In this document: positions 51,968-59,899 of the stretch, in pieces
How positions within the stretch are numbered: position 1 is the stretch's first letter
Layout of the letters: each line of letters begins with the position of its first letter
Origin: Trebonia sp964581815
GTDB taxonomy: Bacteria > Actinomycetota > Actinomycetes > Streptosporangiales > Streptosporangiaceae
Direction of reading: 5' to 3'
NCBI GenBank assembly: GCA_964581815.1
Contig: CAZORE010000026.1
Coordinates: 5,645-69,644 of the forward strand
DNA: 64,000 nucleotides
Translations under genes and position numbers: made by a program
The notes under the pieces: model-generated
The model's database searches: none
What the model was told of the DNA's origin: nothing
What the model saw: only the letters and a program-made list of their open reading frames with translations

Positions 51968-52492
51968 TCAGGCGCCGAGTGCGATGTCGAGTGCGCGCTC
52001 CATGGCGGGCCCGAACCCGAGCCGGACGGCGATGGACTCCACCGCGTCCTCGACGTGATCCCAGGGGTCGTCGTCCGAGTCGAAGTCCAGGCGGCTGCAG
52101 ATGGCCGCGAGGTCCATCTCGTCCAGGCCCAGGTCGGCGAAGATCGACAGGTCACCGACGGGTAGTACCTGGTCAAGGTCGTCCTCGTCGGGCACGGGAA
52201 TATCCAGGTAGTCGAGCACCTGTTCGGCCAGGGGATAGTCGAGTGCGGCGCCGATATCCGAAAGCAGTACGGAAATTTGGTTGCCGACTACGCGTATTGC
52301 CACGAAAAAGTAGTCGTCGATCCCCGCGAGGCCTATCGTGCCAGCGATGCTGGGCTGTTGTCGCAGCACCCGAATGAACCCTTTCAGGTCATCGGTCACA
52401 GCTGCGGGCAGGACATCGGCGTCCCACCGATCGTCGTCCTCACGGAAGACGACGATCGCAAAGTCTGTCTCGTTTACCTCAGGCATCGCCAC
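51968..52492 (-). CDS. TadA-associated protein
   Basis: A 174-residue acidic protein always found upstream of tadA in actinobacteria, of unknown function. The family features are DFAIVVFREDDDRWDADVLP, VLLSDIGAALDYPLAEQVLD, and DLSIFADLGLDEMDLAAICS. The start is GTG 52492 or ATG 52486; CATACT ends six bases before the ATG, so a leaderless transcript is plausible. The 258 bases upstream (52493-52751) hold no gene. Confidence 0.9.
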   Translation of the reverse strand: MAMPEVNETDFAIVVFREDDDRWDADVLPAAVTDDLKGFIRVLRQQPSIAGTIGLAGIDDYFFVAIRVVGNQISVLLSDIGAALDYPLAEQVLDYLDIPVPDEDDLDQVLPVGDLSIFADLGLDEMDLAAICSRLDFDSDDDPWDHVEDAVESIAVRLGFGPAMERALDIALGA

Positions 52493-52751
52493 AGTATGAA
52501 CATACCGCCGCGGGGGAGGCCGGCGTGGCTGCTTCTACGCTGCGCACGCCGGCAGCATACTAGCTCGCGAGGTCTGCGCATTCTGCGACGCGCTCGTGCG
52601 TAACGCCCCCGGGTAGCGGGCATACTTGCTCCCGGACGGGCATGGCCAGAGCCGTACCCGCTTGGAAGAGTCGGGTCAGCCAAGTGGAGCTACGGTCTAA
52701 GATTAGGGAAACTGGCATGATGGAGCAGTCTGCGCTTCCAGGGAGGTCGCA

Positions 52752-52907
52752 GTGAAGCCTAGGCAGATAATCACCTATTTGCTCATAGCTTTCGTCATAT
52801 GGTGGGTGATCCAGGAGCCGGCAAGCGCCGGGCACCTGGTGCACAATATCGGGTCGCTGCTTAGCCAGGCCGCCCACGGCATGTCCAACTTCGTGTCATC
52901 GATCTGA
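52752..52907 (+). CDS. Small single-pass membrane protein (51 residues)
   Basis: GTG 52752 is preceded by GGGAGG at a good distance. The product starts KPRQIITYLLIAFVIWWVIQ, a single membrane helix, followed by EPASAGHLVHNIGSLLSQAA. It is short enough to be missed by many gene finders. It lies eight nt before a PH-domain membrane protein and is almost certainly cotranscribed with it. Small proteins of this shape are conserved beside this PH gene in actinobacteria. Confidence 0.8.
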   Translation: MKPRQIITYLLIAFVIWWVIQEPASAGHLVHNIGSLLSQAAHGMSNFVSSI

Positions 52908-52915
52908 GGTTAGCC

Positions 52916-53443
52916 GTGGGTCTTAGGGTCGTACCGAACGAAACGGTCCCAGCCAGGGTCTACCGGGTCCTTCTGCCCCACGAGCGGCGGGTGATCACCG
53001 TTCGGTTCCATCCTGCGGTCCTGATCAGGCCGGTAGCCGAGGCCCTCGGTGGGCTCGCGCTCGCCGGCCTGATCTCCACCATCGTCCATCTCGACAGCAC
53101 CGTCTTGCTTGTCGTGTGGCTTTTGTGGCTCATCCTGGTCATTAGGCTGCTTTTCAAGATCTACGCCTGGCTCGAGGATTACTTCGTAGTAACGTCAGCG
53201 CGACTGCTGCTCGCCACCGGCGTATTCAAGAAAACAGTGAACATGATGCCGCTGACGAAGGTCACGGATTTGCGATTCGAGCGGTCGCCAACTGGCCGGC
53301 TGCTCGGTTTCGGCACGTTCATCGTCGAGTCGGCCGGCCAGGAACAGGCACTCCACAAGGTCGATCACCTGCCCTATCCCGAGCAGCTCTACATCGAGGT
53401 ATGCGGCCTGATCTTCAAGGACCCGACCGCGGGTGACGACTAG
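52916..53443 (+). CDS. Membrane protein with bacterial PH (bPH2) domain
   Basis: A 175-residue protein. Two membrane helices (about residues 45-85, LGGLALAGLISTIVHLDSTV and LLVVWLLWLILVIRLLFKI) are followed by a bPH2 domain (YFVVTSARLLLATGVFKKTV, LTKVTDLRFERSPTGRLLGFG, FIVESAGQEQALHKVDHLP). GTG start. bPH2 proteins are implicated in membrane stress and secretion, but none is well understood. Confidence 0.9.
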   Translation: MGLRVVPNETVPARVYRVLLPHERRVITVRFHPAVLIRPVAEALGGLALAGLISTIVHLDSTVLLVVWLLWLILVIRLLFKIYAWLEDYFVVTSARLLLATGVFKKTVNMMPLTKVTDLRFERSPTGRLLGFGTFIVESAGQEQALHKVDHLPYPEQLYIEVCGLIFKDPTAGDD

Positions 53444-53475
53444 CCGCGAAAAGCAGTGAAAGCCCAGTCGCATTA

Positions 53476-53522
53476 ATAACGGATGCGGCCGTTTTCCCTG
53501 GTCAGACGGCCGCATCCGTTAT
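53476..53522. terminator. Bidirectional terminator with a perfect 17-bp stem
   Basis: ATAACGGATGCGGCCGT and its exact complement ACGGCCGCATCCGTTAT flank 13 bases. It separates the convergent PH-domain and ROK genes. Confidence 0.9.
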
Positions 53523-53533
53523 GTGGGGTGCGC

Positions 53534-54559
53534 TTAGCTGCTCTTCACCCATTCGGCCGCGGCGATAGCGGAGCCGCGGGCGCCTGCCATGTCCAGGTCT
53601 GGCACGGTCATGATTTCCGCGACTTCCGCCTGCTCGACGTAGAACATCGTGTTCTCCTTGACGGTGGCGACAAACCAGTCACGGAAGTGAGGTGCCGCCT
53701 CAACGACCCCACCGCCCACAAAATACGTGTCCGGGTCCGTGAACTTGGCCGCGATGGAGAAAACCCGCCCGATGGCCATGGCCTGCTGCCGGAAGATCTC
53801 GAGTGCCAACTTGTCGCCGCGCTCGGCGAAACCGCGAACCAGCTTGGCGCCCTTCGCGATGTCAACCTGAGCGAGCTCATGGCCGGGGAACCTGGTCAGC
53901 CAGTAGGGCAGCAGGTTCCTCACGATCCCGGTCAGCGAAGCGATCGACTCCGCGTCGGCGTCCTGACCGCAGTTGCAGGACGGGGCCGGCTGATCGGGCT
54001 CGAGGAGGCCGGCCATGGGGATCGGCATGTGACCCAGCTCGCCGGCCATCCCAACCGCGCCCTTGACGATATGCCCGTCCTGGACCACGCCGCCGCCGAA
54101 GCCGGTGCCGACGATCGCGGAGACTGAGCTGTGCGACCGGGCCTGCGCTCCGTGCCGCATGTGATGGGCGTACAAGGCGGCCGCGTTGCCGTCGTTGTTG
54201 TAGAGCACCGGGATGCCGAGCCGCTCCTCAAGGGCCGCCCTGATGTTGAACCTGGACCAGTCGGCATGGCCGAAGTTCGTCGCACCGCCGGTGGCAAGGA
54301 CGCCGTCCGCGCTCGCCGGGCCCGGCGTGTCAAGGCCAACCGCCCGCACCTTCGCCTTCGGCACGCCCGTGATCGCGAGCACCTTCTCGAACGAATCGAC
54401 GAGCGCCGTGATTGCCTTGTCCGGTCCCTCTCGCACCAGGCTGGGCAGCTCGGCCATCTCCGTGACAAGGAACCTGCCGTCGGAATCAAGCACAGTCCCG
54501 TTGTTCGTCGTGCCCCCGTTGTCGATGCCAACGGTGACCCAAGAACCCGATGCCAGCAT
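53534..54559 (-). CDS. ROK family sugar kinase
   Basis: A 341-residue kinase of the ROK family, cytoplasmic. The N-terminal phosphate loop is GIDNGGTTNNGTVLD, followed by VGLDTPGPASADGV, NNDGNAAALYAH (catalytic Asp) and IVGTGFGGGVVQDG. The zinc motif of many ROK proteins (CxCGxxGCxE) is reduced to CNCGQDADAES, with two cysteines and the later residues changed. Glucose is the likeliest substrate but is not certain. Preceded upstream by a hairpin (54722-54758). Confidence 0.9.
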   Translation of the reverse strand: MLASGSWVTVGIDNGGTTNNGTVLDSDGRFLVTEMAELPSLVREGPDKAITALVDSFEKVLAITGVPKAKVRAVGLDTPGPASADGVLATGGATNFGHADWSRFNIRAALEERLGIPVLYNNDGNAAALYAHHMRHGAQARSHSSVSAIVGTGFGGGVVQDGHIVKGAVGMAGELGHMPIPMAGLLEPDQPAPSCNCGQDADAESIASLTGIVRNLLPYWLTRFPGHELAQVDIAKGAKLVRGFAERGDKLALEIFRQQAMAIGRVFSIAAKFTDPDTYFVGGGVVEAAPHFRDWFVATVKENTMFYVEQAEVAEIMTVPDLDMAGARGSAIAAAEWVKSS

Positions 54560-55017
54560 GAACCCTCCTTAACCCTGGCGATGTCCCCAAGACGCTACCG
54601 CAGTGTCACCCGTGGCGGGAGAACCCGCTTACCCTGCGGATACGGGACCTGGCTGCGGACGTTCGGCTCTTCCTTAGCGTTATCGGGCAGCGGCCCGCGC
54701 GCAATACCAGGCCAAGGCAAACCTGGCCACCGGTCAGGGGTGGTGACCGGTGGCCAGGAGCTTACGAAGGCATTCCGCCTGCTGGTAGTAGCTTACGGTG
54801 ATTTCCTTGAGGGCCCGATGGGGCGGACGCAAAATACTCCGTGGCGCTGCCCCTGCGCTTTAAGCGAACAGCCCGCCTTGCCGCATCCTGGTCCCCGCCC
54901 GGCACGGGGCGCTGCCCGGACCGGACCACAAGGCCGTCCGCTTTGCCGAGTGCGGCCGGCTACCGGTACGCTGATCGACACCGCGCCGATCCGGTCTTTG
55001 ACCGGATGCGTGGTCTT
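54560..55017. other. Intergenic region between the ROK gene and tRNA-Ser
   Basis: No coding region is supported in these 458 bases. The only clear structure is the hairpin at 54722-54758. Confidence 0.6.
54722..54758 (-). terminator. Perfect 15-bp hairpin upstream of the ROK gene
   Basis: CCTGGCCACCGGTCA and its exact complement TGACCGGTGGCCAGG flank seven bases. On the minus strand the stem is followed by TTTGCCTT, as in an intrinsic terminator. No gene on that strand ends here, so it may insulate the ROK gene from read-through or end an undetected small RNA. Confidence 0.6.
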
Positions 55018-55106
55018 GGAGGATTCGCCTAGTCCGGTCTATGGCGCCGCACTGCTAATGCGGTTTGGGAGTGATCCCATCCGGGGTTCAAATCCCCGAT
55101 CCTCCG
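55018..55106 (+). tRNA. tRNA-Ser(GCT)
   Basis: 89 nt. Acceptor GGAGGAT pairs with ATCCTCC, the anticodon loop CTGCTAA carries GCT, and a long variable arm and T-arm CGGGG-TTCAAAT-CCCCG are present. CCA is not encoded. Confidence 0.96.
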
Positions 55107-55201
55107 CTCGTGGATCACGGCTGTTCGCAGGCCTTCGGCCAGCTTCCCGTTCACCACTCGCGGATATCGCCCGGGGGGACGACCCCCCGGAACCCCCCGA
55201 T

Positions 55202-55247
55202 GTGAGGCGCAGGGCGCCTCACGAAGCGCGGGCGCCTCACGAGGCGT
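55202..55247. repeat. Short GC-rich palindromic cluster after tRNA-Ser
   Basis: GTGAGGCGC and GCGCCTCAC (55202-55222) form a perfect 9-bp pair; the GCGCCTCACGA unit then recurs at 55232 and again pairs with its neighbour. It precedes a strong terminator and may be part of the same 3' region. Confidence 0.6.
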
Positions 55248-55250
55248 GTG

Positions 55251-55287
55251 CGCCCGCGGAGCGCTGCTTGCGCTCCGCGGGCGTTTT
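55251..55287 (+). terminator. Intrinsic terminator downstream of tRNA-Ser(GCT)
   Basis: CGCCCGCGGAGCG and CGCTCCGCGGGCG form a perfect 13-bp stem with a 7-nt loop, followed directly by TTTT. It ends the tRNA-Ser transcript and also lies ten bases from the end of the minus-strand acyl-CoA ligase gene. Confidence 0.9.
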
Positions 55288-55296
55288 GCCGCCGGG

Positions 55297-56949
55297 CTAG
55301 TGCGGCAGGGCGCCGAGCTTCGTCACGTCGAGGGCACCCGACGCGTACTGCTCCCTGAGCGTGGTCTTCTTGAACTTGCCGACGGAGGTCTTGGGGACCT
55401 CGTCGATGAACGCCCACCGCTCGGGCAGTTGCCAGCGCGGGATCCGCTCGCCTAGGTAGGCGCGCAGTTCGGTCGGGGTCACCGGACCCGCGTCCGCGCG
55501 CAGCACGACGGCGGCGAGCGGGCGCTCGCCCCACTTGTCATCGGGCACCCCGAACACAGCCGCCTCGGCCACGGCCGGGTGCCCCATGATCAGGTTCTCC
55601 AGCTCCATCGAGGAGATCCACTCGCCACCGGACTTGATCACGTCCTTGGCCCGGTCAGTGAGCCTGAGGAAGCCGGCCGGGTCGAGCGTTCCCACGTCGC
55701 CGGTGCGCAGCCAGCCGTCGTGGAACTTCTCCGGTGCCGGGTCGTTGTAGTACGACGCGGTGATCCACGGGCCGCGGCACTCAAGCTCGCCAACGGCCTT
55801 GCCGTCGGACGGGAGCACCTCGCCGTCGTCCCCGGTGAGCCGGCCTTCGACGCCGCAGATCAGCCGTCCCTGAGACACCCGGTACGACCAGACCGCCTCG
55901 CCGCTGACCCCGGCCGGCTCGCGGGCGATCGACCCGAGGGGAGAGAGCTCGGTCATCCCCCAGGCGTGCGTCATGGTGAGGCCGTATTCGTCGGAGTAGG
56001 CGCGCATGACCGCCTCCGGCAGCGCGGAGCCGCCGCAGACGAGGGTGCGCAGCGAGGAGATGTCGCCGCCGGACGAGCGCAGGTGGGCGAGCACGCCCTG
56101 CCAGATGGTGGGCACGCCCGCGCCCACGGTGACCTGTTCGGTCTCGATGAGCTTGACGATGACGGCCGGGATCATGAACCGGTCCGGCATGATGATGTCG
56201 GCGCCGGACATCATCGCCGCGTACGGCAGGCCCCAGGCGTTGGCGTGGAACTGCGGCACGATCGGCATGATCCGGTCGTGCTCGCCCACGCCAAGTCCGT
56301 TCATCGTGCACGCCGCCATCGAATGCAGGTAACTGGACCGGTGGCTGTAGGCGACGCCCTTGGGCAGCCCAGTGGTCCCGCTTGTGTAACACATGGCGGC
56401 GGCCGACCGCTCGTCGAGCTCAGGCCAGGCAAAGGTGTCCGAAGCGTCCGCGAGCAGCTCCTCGAGGAGATGCACCTCGTGCCCCGGCCCGGCGAGCGTG
56501 GCGAGCGCCGCCGCATCGGCCGGCCCCGAGACGAGCACGTGCCGAATGGTCTCCGCCATGGGAAGCACCTGAGCGAACAACGGGATCAGCGAGGCGTCCA
56601 CCACCACCGCGTAGTCGCCGGCGTGCGTGGCGATATAGCCGACCTGGTCGGCCGCCAGCCGCAGGTTCAGCGTGTGCAGGACGGCGCCCATCGACGGTAT
56701 CGCGAGGTAGGCCTCGAGGTGCTCGGCGTTGTTCCACATGAACGTGCCCACCCGCTGGTCGCCATCAACGCCGAGCGAGCGCAGCGCGTTCGCCAGCCGG
56801 GCCGACCGTTCGCCGACGTCGGCGTAGCTACGCCGCCTGGGTATCTCATCTCCGGCGCAGGTGACAACCTCCTTGTCACCGAAAACCGTCGTGCCATAGC
56901 GCATGATCGTGGTGATCGTCAGCGGGAAGTCCATCATTGTGCTGCGCAT
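55297..56949 (-). CDS. Long-chain fatty acid-CoA ligase (FadD-type)
   Basis: AMP-forming acyl-CoA synthetase of 550 residues. Core motifs: A3 YTSGTTGLPKGVAYSHR, A5 THAWGMTELSPLG, A7 GWLRTGDVG, A8 DRAKDVIKSGGEWIS and the catalytic C-terminal lysine in SVGKFKKTTLR. The VPQFHANAWGLPY stretch places it with medium/long-chain ligases. The start MRSTMMDFPLTITTIMRYG is typical. It is the gene after the SigE-type sigma factor on the same strand, separated by 90 nt. Confidence 0.94.
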   Translation of the reverse strand: MRSTMMDFPLTITTIMRYGTTVFGDKEVVTCAGDEIPRRRSYADVGERSARLANALRSLGVDGDQRVGTFMWNNAEHLEAYLAIPSMGAVLHTLNLRLAADQVGYIATHAGDYAVVVDASLIPLFAQVLPMAETIRHVLVSGPADAAALATLAGPGHEVHLLEELLADASDTFAWPELDERSAAAMCYTSGTTGLPKGVAYSHRSSYLHSMAACTMNGLGVGEHDRIMPIVPQFHANAWGLPYAAMMSGADIIMPDRFMIPAVIVKLIETEQVTVGAGVPTIWQGVLAHLRSSGGDISSLRTLVCGGSALPEAVMRAYSDEYGLTMTHAWGMTELSPLGSIAREPAGVSGEAVWSYRVSQGRLICGVEGRLTGDDGEVLPSDGKAVGELECRGPWITASYYNDPAPEKFHDGWLRTGDVGTLDPAGFLRLTDRAKDVIKSGGEWISSMELENLIMGHPAVAEAAVFGVPDDKWGERPLAAVVLRADAGPVTPTELRAYLGERIPRWQLPERWAFIDEVPKTSVGKFKKTTLREQYASGALDVTKLGALPH

Positions 56950-57039
56950 CGGGCCCCCGCACCTCCTCTTTGAGCTCCCGGGCTGATCCCTGGGTATCAG
57001 GATCTCTTTTCGGTGATAGTGCCACGTACCTGGCGCGCA

Positions 57040-57588
57040 TTACACCCCTTGCCGGGACAGATCTAACGACGATTCCCCGGGGCCAGGCTGCGCGTCGGCG
57101 CCAAGCTCGGCGTCGTTCCTTAGCTTTGCCACGGCCCGGGCCACGGTGGACTTGACCGTTCCCACCGAGACACCGAGCGCGGCCGCCACCTCCGGCTCGG
57201 TCAGGTCGTCGTAAAACCTGAGCATGACGGCGGCGCGCATCTGACGCGGCAGCCGGTCGATCGCGCGCTGCACCACGTCGTGCAGGTCGCTGTCTTTAGT
57301 GCAGTCCTCGGCGGTGACGGAGTCGGGAAGCTCGTCCGTGGGGTACTCGTCAACCCGCCGTCGCCGCCACCCCGAGATGTGCGTGTTCGCCATCACTCGC
57401 CGGACATAGGTATCAAGCGCCGCTGGGTCGTCAATACGATCCCAGGACTGGTACGCCTTCACCAGCGTGGCCTGGAGCAGGTCCTCGGCGTCGGCGCGGT
57501 TTCCCGTCATCGACTGGGCGGCCCGCAGCAGCGCGTGGCTGCGGGAGCGGACATACTCACCAAACGCCATGCGGTCCCCTACGCTCAT
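57040..57588 (-). CDS. SigE-family ECF sigma factor
   Basis: A 182-residue sigma factor of the SigE-like ECF group: FGEYVRSRSHALLRAAQSMT, the region 2 core DAEDLLQATLVKAYQSWDRI, and region 4 LTEPEVAAALGVSVGTVKST. Three in-frame starts lie close together: GTG 57615, ATG 57588 and ATG 57570. The last two are each preceded by the same 13-bp copy containing GTAGGGGACC, so the ribosome site plus start is duplicated. Divergent from the Cys-rich/MauE gene pair, which it may control. Confidence 0.88.
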   Translation of the reverse strand: MSVGDRMAFGEYVRSRSHALLRAAQSMTGNRADAEDLLQATLVKAYQSWDRIDDPAALDTYVRRVMANTHISGWRRRRVDEYPTDELPDSVTAEDCTKDSDLHDVVQRAIDRLPRQMRAAVMLRFYDDLTEPEVAAALGVSVGTVKSTVARAVAKLRNDAELGADAQPGPGESSLDLSRQGV

Positions 57589-57602
57589 GGGTCCCCTACG
57601 CT
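57573..57602. repeat. Duplicated ribosome-binding site of the sigma gene
   Basis: GGTCCCCTACGCT occurs at 57573-57585 and 57590-57602 (17-bp period). Read on the minus strand each copy gives AGCGTAGGGGACC followed by an ATG. The period is not a multiple of three, but both ATGs are in the sigma frame. Confidence 0.85.
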
Positions 57603-57858
57603 TCAGACCGGACACTACTCAGCGTGATTATTCGGCTACGATACGCCTCGGACAGTTACCGACACCACTCGGTCCCCGCTAGAACCAGTGGCATCAGCCC
57701 TACCTGCACTTCCTCCAGAAGTCACACCTACGCGGTATTACACAGCCGGCATAGCGGCCTGATATTGCGGAATCACTTGACGTGCGGCCCCTATGTGAGC
57801 ATCGTCGGACATGGCATGGCGATCGCCGCAATCCCATTCCAAGCAAGTGCGACGGAAG

Positions 57859-58863
57859 ATGGATATATCCACTAGTTACCATCACGCTACGCAAACGGGC
57901 TCGTCCGCCTGGCACGCCCGCCGGGCGTTGCTGCGCGCCGCGGTGTTTGAGACCCGTGACCGCGAGTTCTGGTCGCACCGGCCCGCCGTCGCGAGGTCCG
58001 TCGCCACCGGGATCATCACGGAAGTACGGGAGGACGCCATCGTGCTCGACGGCCCTGGCGGCATCGAGCTCTTCTCCTTCTCCCCCGCGACCGTCACCTG
58101 GATGGGTGCGGTCACGGCGCCGTCCGCGCTACGTGTTGGTGATCAGGTCATCATCAGGCACCGCTCGCTCGACACCGCCGCGCCGGCGCGCCGTCTCGCC
58201 GAGCGCATCTGGGCCCGCATCGGCCGGGTGACGGGCACCATCATCGCCGTGCAGGGGCGTGAGTTCCTCGTCGACGCGGGGCGCGCGGACGGTTCGCCGC
58301 GGCACGTGGTGGTCGCGGCAGCGTCGGCCCGCCAGGTGCAGGTGCGCTTCCCCAGGCTGGCACCCGGTTACCTGCTCGACGTCATAGGGACCCGGCGTGG
58401 CCGGCAGCTGCTCGCGGTGATACCAGCCACCGCGCAGCCGCCGTACCGGGCCGGCCACGCGCCCCCACCGCCTATGGTCAACGGGCCCCTTCCCGCGTCC
58501 ATCAGCGGAACGGCGGTCTGGCATGAGCCCGAGGATGAGCCGCCTGGACTTCTTGGGCTCGGCTACCCGGCACTGGACCCGGCGGACGGCAAACCGCCCG
58601 CCGACGGCGGCATGGGGTGCGTCCGGCTGCCGTACCTGTCGCTCGGCAGTACCGTGCGCCTCCGGAACGAGTGCGCCGACCGCTCTGCTGTGCTACCGGT
58701 CACCAGCAATGGCGCCCTGGCCAGGCAGTTCTGTGACCGGTGCGTTGAGTGTGGCACATCGCCAAAGGGACGGCTCGCCGACCTGACCATGGCCGCCTTC
58801 GTCGAGCTCGGCGGCAACCTGGAAGACGGATGTTTCAACGCGACGATGACCCTGGCGGGCTGA
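57859..58863 (+). CDS. Cysteine-rich protein with a DPBB/RlpA-like C-terminal region
   Basis: About 334 residues. The N-terminal two thirds are beta-rich with repeated barrel-like stretches (ITEVREDAIVLDGPGGIELF and VTGTIIAVQGREFLVDAGR). The last 85 residues align by eye with the double-psi beta-barrel of RlpA/barwin proteins: LPYLSLGSTVRLRNE, a central linker, then GRLADLTMAAFVELGGNLED. Six cysteines lie in that part (GCVRL, NECAD, FCDRCVEC, DGCF). No signal peptide is seen in the chosen frame, so export is unclear; ATG 57811 would add 16 residues. The gene is followed by a MauE-like redox membrane protein 31 nt away and is divergent from a sigma factor. Confidence 0.55.
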   Translation: MDISTSYHHATQTGSSAWHARRALLRAAVFETRDREFWSHRPAVARSVATGIITEVREDAIVLDGPGGIELFSFSPATVTWMGAVTAPSALRVGDQVIIRHRSLDTAAPARRLAERIWARIGRVTGTIIAVQGREFLVDAGRADGSPRHVVVAAASARQVQVRFPRLAPGYLLDVIGTRRGRQLLAVIPATAQPPYRAGHAPPPPMVNGPLPASISGTAVWHEPEDEPPGLLGLGYPALDPADGKPPADGGMGCVRLPYLSLGSTVRLRNECADRSAVLPVTSNGALARQFCDRCVECGTSPKGRLADLTMAAFVELGGNLEDGCFNATMTLAG

Positions 58864-58894
58864 TGTAGCCGCCCTGGTCTCTACGGGAGTGCTT

Positions 58895-59782
58895 GTGAGT
58901 GCGGTTAGCATGCTGAACCTCGTGGATGAGGTTCAAGTCGGGCTGCTCGCCCTGCTGCTCATCAGCGGCAGCGCGGCCAAGCTGTGGCGCGCGTCGGGCG
59001 CCGGGTCACCCGGCCACGCCACGGGACCGACCGCGATGTTCCCGGTCCGCCTGCGCCGTTCGGCGGCCACGGCGCTGTGCGCCACCGAGTTCGCGCTCGG
59101 CGCGGGACTGCTGCTCACCGCGGGCAGCGCCGGGGCGCGAGGGCCTGCGGTCGTCGTCCGCGCGGCGACCTTCGTACTGTTCTGCACGGCGGTGGGCGCC
59201 CTGCATGAGCTGCGGGGGCACCGGCCTGACGCTGGCTGTGGCTGCTTCGGCGAGCTCAGCCGCACGCCAGTGAGCTGGCGGGCGATTACGCGGGCCGCGT
59301 TGCTGTGCGTGGCCGCGCTTGCCGCGATCGGCGCTCCGCCGGTACGCATGCCGCGCTCAGCCGGGCAGGCATGGGTGACGCTGGCGGTGGCCGCTGCGGA
59401 GCTTGCTCTGCTCGCCGTGCTCTCACCGGAAGTCGGCCAGCTCATGATCCGGCTGGGCCACGCCGAGCCGTGCGAGCTGCGCGAGGTGCCCGTCGACCGG
59501 ACGCTATCCGCCCTGCGCTCGAGCGCGCCATGGCGGCGCTACCGGCAGTTCCTTGTCACCACCGTCCCGGCTGATATCTGGCGGGAGGGCTGCTGGCGCT
59601 TCGTCGTCTTTCCCGGAGTGCTGGCCAGCCGCCAGGTCGAGGTGGTGTTCGCGGTCTACCTCGCCAGCCGGCACGGCCCGGTGCGCGTCGGCGTGCTCGA
59701 CACCGGAGCCGACCTTGACGGCTCGTGGTCCGGGTGGTCCGGGTCGTCCCCGGACCCGCTAGAGCTCTCTACCCATGTATAA
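58895..59782 (+). CDS. MauE/DoxX-like redox-associated membrane protein
   Basis: A 295-residue protein. The N-terminal half contains four membrane helices and the MauE signature DAGCGCFGELS in a loop, with the CGC pair suited to thiol-disulfide exchange. The C-terminal 130 residues are soluble (ELREVPVDRTLSALRSSAPW, WREGCWRFVVFPGVLASRQ) and are not part of classical MauE. GTG 58895 has GGGAG five bases upstream. MauE-type proteins assist disulfide formation in periplasmic partners; here the upstream gene encodes such a Cys-rich candidate. Not a methylamine gene cluster: no mauA/B is near. Confidence 0.75.
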   Translation: MSAVSMLNLVDEVQVGLLALLLISGSAAKLWRASGAGSPGHATGPTAMFPVRLRRSAATALCATEFALGAGLLLTAGSAGARGPAVVVRAATFVLFCTAVGALHELRGHRPDAGCGCFGELSRTPVSWRAITRAALLCVAALAAIGAPPVRMPRSAGQAWVTLAVAAAELALLAVLSPEVGQLMIRLGHAEPCELREVPVDRTLSALRSSAPWRRYRQFLVTTVPADIWREGCWRFVVFPGVLASRQVEVVFAVYLASRHGPVRVGVLDTGADLDGSWSGWSGSSPDPLELSTHV

Positions 59783-59899
59783 GAAGAACGCAATACAAAA
59801 GAATAAAATCAATATTCCGCCGAACGAGCGCGGCTGTCTGCGACTCCGCACCGGGCTCGCCCCAGCCAGCCCACCGTTTGGCCAGAGCCGCGCGAAGAG

